DNA of 10,441 nucleotides from Truepera sp. (GTDB taxonomy: Bacteria; Deinococcota; Deinococci; Deinococcales; Trueperaceae): positions 1 to 10,441 of the forward strand of contig JAGXSO010000129.1 of assembly GCA_018333775.1 (NCBI GenBank), given 5' to 3'. The translations under genes were made by a program, and so were the position numbers. The notes below the pieces were generated by a model that worked only from the letters and a program-made list of their open reading frames with translations, made no database searches and was not told the DNA's origin. Position 1 is the first letter of the stretch. Each line of letters starts with the position of its first letter. This document shows positions 7,357-10,441 of the stretch, one piece after another.

Positions 7357-7842
7357 ATGGATATGTCCGGTGATATCTTGGTTCGTTTAGCACTCTCGGG
7401 GGATGTTGATGGCATTCTCAGTATCGGGCGACAGGTGCATGAGGTGGTGGTGGCTAACCGTGATGCCGCGTTCGGGCCGCCACCGGAGTTTGCCGGGCAA
7501 GCCAGTTTTTATGCCGACGCCATCGAGGACGATCGCTGTCTTCTGCTGGTTGCCGTGGTATCTGGTGTACTAGCCGGTTACGTCCACGCGAGCGTCGAAA
7601 CAGAGCCCGATGATCTCACGACGGTACCCCGCGTCAGTATCAACGAGATCGCCATAGACCGCCAGTTCCAGGGTTTGGGTGCGGGCGAGGTTCTTATCGA
7701 GCGTGTGCACGCGTGGGCTCGGGAACGTGGACACCGAATCGTGCAACTTGCCGTGTGGGCGTTCAACCATCGGGCAATCGGCTTCTATCAGAAGCTCGGA
7801 TATCGGTTCCTCATGCACAAGATGGAGATCGTGTTGGAGTGA
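7357..7842 (+). CDS. GNAT-family N-acetyltransferase
   Basis: A 161-residue acetyl-CoA-dependent acetyltransferase of the GCN5-related family, predicted cytosolic. The acetyl-CoA binding motif A is seen as IAIDRQFQGLGAG (98-110), carrying Q103-x-x-G106-x-G108, followed by the helix VLIERVHAWARERG. Motif B follows as NHRAIGFYQKLGYR (137-150). The N-terminal third shows an ordinary GNAT start with no extra domain. ATG 7357 is taken as start, with a weak AGG at 7347-7349 upstream; ATG 7363 is two codons in. The substrate cannot be told: GNATs acetylate antibiotics, polyamines, proteins or small amines. It is the only gene of inferred cassette 1, and GNATs are common cassette cargo. Start and leader lie on the cassette, while the -10 box lies outside it. 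Confidence 0.88.
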   Translation: MDMSGDILVRLALSGDVDGILSIGRQVHEVVVANRDAAFGPPPEFAGQASFYADAIEDDRCLLLVAVVSGVLAGYVHASVETEPDDLTTVPRVSINEIAIDRQFQGLGAGEVLIERVHAWARERGHRIVQLAVWAFNHRAIGFYQKLGYRFLMHKMEIVLE

Positions 7843-7873
7843 GTGTGGAAGGGGCACTCCGCAGCGGTTTGTC

Positions 7874-7979
7874 GCCTAACCAGTCAATGTACCTGACCCA
7901 ATCCAGCGCCGCAGGTAGACTATGGAGAGAGAGATCGACGCGCGGTGCTGGGCCGGGCAGGTAATCTCAACCGTTAGAT
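7874..7979 (+). other. attC-like recombination site 1 (end of GNAT cassette)
   Basis: A 106-base imperfect palindrome in the gap after the GNAT gene. Outer boxes are GCCTAAC (7874-7880, fits RYYYAAC) and GTTAGAT (7973-7979, fits GTTRRRY); CTAAC pairs with GTTAG. Then 9 unpaired bases lie on each side. Next, TACCTGACCC (7890-7899) pairs with GGGCAGGTA (7955-7963), leaving one extra A (7896) unpaired on the left. After three unmatched bases on each side, CCAGCGCCGC (7903-7912) pairs with GCGGTGCTGG (7942-7951), nine of ten Watson-Crick plus a G-T wobble. The equal spacing on both arms and the extra base on the left arm are attC hallmarks. The 9-base spacers are longer than the usual 5-6. An ordinary terminator is unlikely, as no T tract follows. 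Confidence 0.75.
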
Positions 7980-7993
7980 TCCCTCTTTCGCTC

Positions 7994-8023
7994 TTGACCT
8001 TTGCTGCGGATCATCCTTAAGCT
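7994..8023 (+). promoter_or_regulatory. Candidate leaderless promoter of the DUF433/DUF5615 operon
   Basis: TTGACC (7994-7999) and TAAGCT (8018-8023) are separated by 18 bases. The -10 fits only the loose TAnnnT pattern. It ends 7 bases before ATG 8031, so transcription would begin at or next to the start codon. No Shine-Dalgarno precedes the ATG, which supports a leaderless message. It lies inside cassette 2, so the pair would carry its own promoter. Confidence 0.45.
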
Positions 8024-8030
8024 CTTGACT

Positions 8031-8261
8031 ATGGACTACCGAGATTACATCACCATTGATCCCAACAAACGCGGTGGGAAGCCCTGCATCCGGGGCCTCA
8101 GAATTACTGTATACGAGGTGCTTGATTATCTGGCCTCCGATATGACCGAGGAAGAAATTTTGGCGGACTTCCCCGATCTCACCCGTGAAGACCTCAAGGC
8201 GTGCATCGCTTTCGCCGCTGACCGCGAGCGGCGTCTTGCCACGGTGCCGCCTGCGGCGTGA
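8031..8261 (+). CDS. DUF433-family antitoxin
   Basis: A 76-residue DUF433 protein, the antitoxin partner in DUF433/DUF5615 type II toxin-antitoxin pairs. It begins DYRDYITIDPNKRGGKPCIRG (the first residue after Met is 2), with the family's GGKPCIRG and RITV segments (about 15-27), followed by a helical winged-helix-like part with EEEILADFPDLT (40-51) and DLKACIAFAADRE (54-66). ATG 8031 is chosen since the family usually starts a few residues before the ITIDP-type motif; an in-frame TTG at 8001 would add ten poor-looking residues and overlap the promoter. It probably binds DNA to repress its own operon and neutralises the next protein. The stop overlaps the toxin GTG by four bases (8258-8261), so the two are translationally coupled. 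Confidence 0.88.
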   Translation: MDYRDYITIDPNKRGGKPCIRGLRITVYEVLDYLASDMTEEEILADFPDLTREDLKACIAFAADRERRLATVPPAA

Positions 8262-8593
8262 AACTGCTGTTCGATCAGAACCTTTCACACCGACTGGCGC
8301 GTTCGCTGGAAGATTTATTCCCTGGCTCGCGGCATGTGCGAGACGTGAGTCTCAAGACTGCGGATGATCCTGTGGTATGGGACTATGCGAAGCAGCATGG
8401 ATTTATGATCGTTTCCAAGGATTCAGATTTTCACCAACGAAGTTTCGTGCTTGGGCCACCACCAAAGGTAGTCTGGGTACGGCTGGGCAATTGCTCAACT
8501 TTGGATATCGAGCGGCTGCTGAGGCACCAGGTGGATGCGATTGAAGTCTTCGCTAAGGATCCAGAAGCGGCGTTCCTCAGTCTCTCATGGTGA
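8258..8593 (+). CDS. DUF5615-family PIN-like toxin
   Basis: A 111-residue PIN-like (Mut7-C-type) protein, the presumed ribonuclease toxin paired with DUF433. The acidic PIN-type residues are visible: Asp6 in LLFDQNLS (3-10), an Asp pair at 36-37 in TADDPVVWDYA, and Asp55 and Asp57 in VSKDSDF (52-58). The C-terminal half has the usual VVWVRLGN (71-78) and DIERLLR (83-89). It starts at GTG 8258, overlapping the antitoxin stop in GTGA, the usual antitoxin-first order. The RNA target is unknown. All recognisable acidic positions are intact, so the toxin looks active. It lies in inferred cassette 2. Confidence 0.88.
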   Translation: MKLLFDQNLSHRLARSLEDLFPGSRHVRDVSLKTADDPVVWDYAKQHGFMIVSKDSDFHQRSFVLGPPPKVVWVRLGNCSTLDIERLLRHQVDAIEVFAKDPEAAFLSLSW

Positions 8594-8603
8594 CGGAATC
8601 GCC

Positions 8604-8631
8604 TTGGACGCAATCTCCTCTATACTATAAT
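8604..8631 (+). promoter_or_regulatory. Promoter of the RelE/ParE-type toxin-antitoxin operon
   Basis: TTGGAC (8604-8609), 16 bases, TATAAT (8626-8631) is the strongest -35/-10 pair I see in the window. Start of transcription would be near 8638, giving a ~30-base leader with a Shine-Dalgarno in GAGGTAAGG (8657-8665) ahead of ATG 8669. The -10 is part of an overlapping palindrome TATACTATA (8621-8629), a possible operator for autorepression. Confidence 0.72.
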
Positions 8632-8668
8632 CGAAAGTGACGGCAGGTAGGCGAACGAGGTAAGGTCA

Positions 8669-8869
8669 ATGGCACGAGTTGAGCACATTAAAGCCGAAAT
8701 TGAGGCTCTGTCCGAAGAGGATTTCGCTCGCTTAAGGAAGTGGTTCGCAGAAAAGGACTGGCAGCGCTGGGATGAGCAGCTTGAGGCCGATGTAGCAGCT
8801 GGGAAGCTCGACGTTCTGCTCGAAGAGGCGAAAGCGGCCAAAGCTCAAGGGAGGCTACAGGACCTGTGA
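8669..8869 (+). CDS. Small antitoxin-like protein upstream of a RelE/ParE toxin
   Basis: A 66-residue, charged, helix-rich protein. The N-terminal half (KAEIEALSEEDFARLRKWF, residues 8-26) is followed by AEKDWQRWDEQLEADVAAGK (27-46) and LLEEAKAAKAQG. This pattern matches small antitoxin-like proteins commonly found just before RelE/ParE-type toxins, where the acidic C-terminal helix wraps the toxin. I see no clear DNA-binding domain, so whether it represses its own promoter is open. ATG 8669 has a good Shine-Dalgarno, and its TGA is followed directly by the GTG of the toxin. The assignment rests mostly on the downstream gene and the size. Confidence 0.75.
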   Translation: MARVEHIKAEIEALSEEDFARLRKWFAEKDWQRWDEQLEADVAAGKLDVLLEEAKAAKAQGRLQDL

Positions 8870-9121
8870 GTGCACCGAACGACCCCTCAGTTTTGGGAAC
8901 GCTTTTATGCCTTACCTGAGCCAATCCAGCACCTGGCCAGAAAAAACTTCGAGTTGCTCAAAGCAAACCCGAGTCACCCCTCTTTGCGGTTTAAGAAGGT
9001 CGGCCATTACTGGTCTGCCCGGGTCGGTTTGAACCACCGAGCTTTGGCGGTTGAGGACGGCGCCGACTTCATCTGGGTGTGGATAGGGAGCCATGACAAG
9101 TACGACAGGCTCATGGGTTAA
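8870..9121 (+). CDS. RelE/ParE-superfamily toxin
   Basis: An 83-residue protein of the RelE/ParE toxin fold. Members either cleave mRNA on the ribosome (RelE, HigB) or poison gyrase (ParE); the sequence does not settle which. Visible features are an N-terminal helix pair (FWERFYALPEPIQHLARKNF, 8-27), then strands with SLRFKKVG (about 38-45), YWSARVGLNHRALAVED (47-63) and a C-terminal FIWVWIGSHDKYDRLM (67-82), whose HDKYD element is typical of the subgroup. The RVG...HRAL stretch aligns with the basic beta-strand that holds catalytic arginines in RelE. GTG 8870 starts on the base after the antitoxin stop, so translation is coupled. It is the last gene of cassette 2; the attC-like site begins 4 bases later. 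Confidence 0.88.
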   Translation: MHRTTPQFWERFYALPEPIQHLARKNFELLKANPSHPSLRFKKVGHYWSARVGLNHRALAVEDGADFIWVWIGSHDKYDRLMG

Positions 9122-9124
9122 ATC

Positions 9125-9234
9125 GCCCAACCCCCGCTGCAACGAACGTGTCCACAGTCCTAGCCAATTTCGCTTTGGCTTCAATGATCAGTTGGGATTC
9201 CGTTGTGACGCGCCGTTGAGCTTGGCTGTTTGAG
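9125..9234 (+). other. attC-like recombination site 2 (end of toxin-antitoxin cassette)
   Basis: A 110-base imperfect palindrome directly after the RelE-type gene. The left box is GCCCAAC (9125-9131, fits RYYYAAC). GCTGCAACG (9136-9144) pairs with CGTTGAGC (9214-9221), leaving one extra G (9139) on the left arm, and CGTGTC (9147-9152) pairs with GACGCG (9207-9212) through one T-G wobble; the stem runs on by a few pairs. A small hairpin, AGCCAA/TTGGCT (9162-9180), lies in the loop. The right box, GTTTGAG (9228-9234), keeps GTT but departs from GTTRRRY. That departure is expected if the bases after its G are chromosomal flank. The match is weaker than site 1. Confidence 0.6.
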
Positions 9235-9250
9235 ATGCACCCGAGTCAGA

Positions 9251-9281
9251 TTGGACCAGTAGGCGGGCAGAAGGTTAATAT
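9251..9281 (+). promoter_or_regulatory. Candidate promoter of the antiporter gene
   Basis: TTGGAC (9251-9256) and TAATAT (9276-9281) are separated by 19 bases, which is long. The -10 ends 8 bases before ATG 9290, so the message would have almost no leader. An AGG (9285-9287) is too close to the ATG to work as a normal Shine-Dalgarno. The same TTGGAC hexamer precedes the toxin-antitoxin operon at 8604. Confidence 0.4.
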
Positions 9282-9289
9282 GGCAGGTA

Positions 9290-10255
9290 ATGGAAGCTCT
9301 GCTCAGTATTCTCTTAATGGCTGGCGGCATCGTGCTGCTTTATTTTGGCGGGGAGTGGTTAGTGCGCAACTCGGTGGTGTTAGCCCGTAGCTGGGGGATC
9401 AGTGCCATGGTAGTAGGGTTGACCGTGGTGGCCTTTGGCACCAGCAGCCCTGAGCTAGCCGCCAGCCTGGCGGCGGCCCTGACGGGCAGTCCCGGAATTG
9501 CCATCGGCAATGTGATCGGTTCCAATATCTTCAATATCCTGGCTATTCTGGGCGTCACCGCTGTGCTTGCCCCCATTGCGGTCCAGGCTCGCTTCATCAA
9601 GCGCGAAGTCCCGATCATGATCGGCGTGACCTTGCTGCTGTTTCCGCTCCTTTACTCCGGCCATGGCCTAAGCCGGCTGGAGGGTCTGCTCTTGGTGGCC
9701 CTGCTAGGGCTGTACATCTGGTTTTTATATCGCGCCGACCAGGGTGAAGCGGCTGAGGTGCAAAGCGAGTTTGAGCAGGAATATGGCGATAGCCCTAAGA
9801 CCAGGGCTGACTGGCGCACCTATGTGGGGCTAGTAGTGGGGTTGGTGCTGCTGGCAGCAGGAGCTCGCCTATTGGTAATGGGCGCGGTCGAGCTGGCCCG
9901 AGGCTTTGGTGTACCCGAGCTGATTATCGGTCTAACCATCGTGGCGGCTGGAACCAGCCTGCCCGAGGTGGCCGCCTCCATTGTAGCCGCCCTCAAGCGC
10001 GAGCCTGACATCGCCTTAGGCAATATCGTCGGTTCAAATATCTTCAACATCCTCTCCATTCTGGGCTTTACCGCCTTAGTGCAACCGATCGGCCTGCCCT
10101 GGGAGATCGTCCAGCGCGACATGTTGGTAATGTTAGGCATCAGCCTGCTGCTGTGGCCCTTCCTATTTACCGGGTCACGGCTGGGGCGGCGGGAAGGCGG
10201 AGCCTTCCTGGTTTTGTATCTGGCATATGTGGGGTTATTAATCGGGACAGCTTAA
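9290..10255 (+). CDS. Calcium/sodium antiporter, CaCA family (YrbG-like)
   Basis: A 321-residue inner-membrane cation exchanger of the CaCA superfamily, which swaps Ca2+ for Na+ or H+. It shows the internal duplication of the family: alpha-1 repeat GTSSPELAASL (50-60) with GNVIGSNIFNI (73-83), and alpha-2 repeat GTSLPEVAASI (221-231) with GNIVGSNIFNI (244-254). The Glu in each TSxPE motif is an ion ligand in this family. About ten hydrophobic segments are seen, split by an acidic, hydrophilic loop (about 150-178) between the halves. ATG 9290 begins directly with the first membrane segment; ATG 9280 is in another frame. Length matches YrbG (325). It is the first chromosomal-type gene after the cassette array. 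Confidence 0.92.
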   Translation: MEALLSILLMAGGIVLLYFGGEWLVRNSVVLARSWGISAMVVGLTVVAFGTSSPELAASLAAALTGSPGIAIGNVIGSNIFNILAILGVTAVLAPIAVQARFIKREVPIMIGVTLLLFPLLYSGHGLSRLEGLLLVALLGLYIWFLYRADQGEAAEVQSEFEQEYGDSPKTRADWRTYVGLVVGLVLLAAGARLLVMGAVELARGFGVPELIIGLTIVAAGTSLPEVAASIVAALKREPDIALGNIVGSNIFNILSILGFTALVQPIGLPWEIVQRDMLVMLGISLLLWPFLFTGSRLGRREGGAFLVLYLAYVGLLIGTA

Positions 10256-10303
10256 ACTGCCAACCCGCAATGGGATGAACCGAAGCCCACACCTTTACAT
10301 GCT

Positions 10304-10348
10304 ACCTCCACTCCCTACTCCCCACATCCCACTTCCTACTTCCTATCC
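10304..10348 (+). repeat. Degenerate 7-base tandem repeat, consensus ACTYCCY
   Basis: Five successive 7-base units can be read: ACTCCCT (10310), ACTCCCC (10317), ACATCCC (10324), ACTTCCT (10331) and ACTTCCT (10338), with partial units ACCTCC before and ATCC after. The strand is almost free of G. It lies between the antiporter and the methyltransferase gene and has no coding role that I can see. Degenerate heptamer repeats of this style are known as STRR sequences in cyanobacteria; a link here is only by resemblance. Confidence 0.75.
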
Positions 10349-10377
10349 GCTCTGAAGAGACGGGGCACCTGGGAGTC

Positions 10378-10441
10378 ATGGCCGTGATCCCGCAGCGCTT
10401 CAGCGAGCGGATGCGCAACCTACTCGGCTCCGAGTCTGAGC
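10378..10441 (+). CDS. Probable NOL1/NOP2/Sun-family rRNA cytosine-C5 methyltransferase, N-terminus only
   Basis: Only 21 codons are in the window, beginning at ATG 10378 and running off the end. The start reads AVIPQRFSERMRNLLGSESE after Met. The pattern of Pro, Phe, then ERM and LLG matches the beginning of bacterial RsmB/RsmF-type methyltransferases, in which a PxxFxxRMxxLLG segment opens the N-terminal domain. Such enzymes methylate cytosines of 16S rRNA with S-adenosylmethionine. GGGAG (10371-10375) precedes the ATG by two bases, closer than ideal. With so little sequence the call is tentative. Confidence 0.5.
   Translation, partial: MAVIPQRFSERMRNLLGSESE

Larger units (their letters stand above)
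7345..9228 (+). mobile_element. Two-cassette integron-like array without integrase (CALIN-type)
   Basis: The unit runs from the bases after G7344 to the G of the last attC-like right end. It holds two inferred cassettes: 7345-7973 (GNAT acetyltransferase) and 7974-9228 (two toxin-antitoxin pairs). Each ends in an attC-like palindrome with its genes pointing toward it. Cassette 1 starts TTAGGC, the exact complement of the GCCTAAC box of its own attC, which is how a circular cassette opened by integron recombination should look. No integrase gene or clear attI is present, so this would be a cluster of attC sites lacking an integrase, or an insertion at a secondary site. Small promoter-bearing genes and toxin-antitoxin cargo are typical of chromosomal cassettes. 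The call rests on sequence patterns read by eye, not on a covariance-model search. Confidence 0.68.

Noticed and set aside
7713..7964. 83-codon plus-strand frame running from the GNAT gene into the attC-like site
   Set aside because: It overlaps the GNAT gene in another frame, has no ribosome site or motif, and its second half is explained by the palindrome.
8001..8030. TTG 8001 as start of the DUF433 gene
   Set aside because: It would add ten residues outside the family pattern and overlap the likely promoter; ATG 8031 fits family length.
8594..8668. A third attC site between the two toxin-antitoxin pairs
   Set aside because: I looked for RYYYAAC and GTTRRRY boxes and for an extended palindrome and found none; the segment is filled by a promoter and leader.
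9162..9180. Hairpin AGCCAA/TTGGCT as a terminator for the RelE/ParE-type operon
   Set aside because: The stem has only six pairs and no T run follows. It falls in the loop of attC-like site 2.
1..10441. CRISPR arrays, tRNA or rRNA genes, insertion sequence transposases
   Set aside because: I saw no regularly spaced repeats with unique spacers, no tRNA-like or rRNA-like sequence and no transposase motifs in any frame.

Overview
The window is GC-rich, and every gene I can support lies on the + strand. It comes from a Gram-negative-type bacterium, because most of a lipid A (lipopolysaccharide) operon is present. The phylum is uncertain. A -10 box placed almost directly against an ATG with no Shine-Dalgarno (leaderless style), together with a split B12-dependent acyl-CoA mutase, would suit Deinococcota, but I cannot confirm this without searches.

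Region 1 (about 2-5521) is one tight operon. It holds the C-terminal half of lpxC (cut by the window edge), a Gfo/Idh/MocA sugar-nucleotide oxidoreductase, fabZ, lpxA, a divergent lpxB-family glycosyltransferase and an MsbA-like ABC exporter. Gaps range from 1 to 31 bases. Together they would make, condense and export acylated glucosamine precursors. No LpxH/LpxI-type hydrolase lies between lpxA and lpxB.

Region 2 (5522-7285) is a leaderless-looking promoter followed by the large subunit of a B12-dependent acyl-CoA mutase. Two residues that set substrate choice are Phe and Gln, the isobutyryl-CoA mutase pattern, not the Tyr/Arg of methylmalonyl-CoA mutase. The B12-binding subunit is not in the window.

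Region 3 (about 7344-9234) is the most interesting part: a small array that looks like integron gene cassettes with no integrase. Cassette 1 carries a GNAT acetyltransferase. Cassette 2 carries two toxin-antitoxin pairs, DUF433/DUF5615 and a RelE/ParE-type pair. Each cassette ends in a ~110-base imperfect palindrome with attC features: RYYYAAC...GTTRRRY-type ends, symmetric stems, and an extra unpaired base on the left arm in both. The first bases of cassette 1 (GTTAGGC at the junction) are the exact reverse complement of the first box of its own attC, as expected for a mobile cassette. A TATAAT box sits just outside the first junction and could drive the array.

Region 4 (9235-10441) returns to chromosomal-looking sequence: a CaCA-family calcium/sodium antiporter, a degenerate 7-base tandem repeat, and the first 21 codons of a probable NOL1/NOP2/Sun-type rRNA cytosine methyltransferase.
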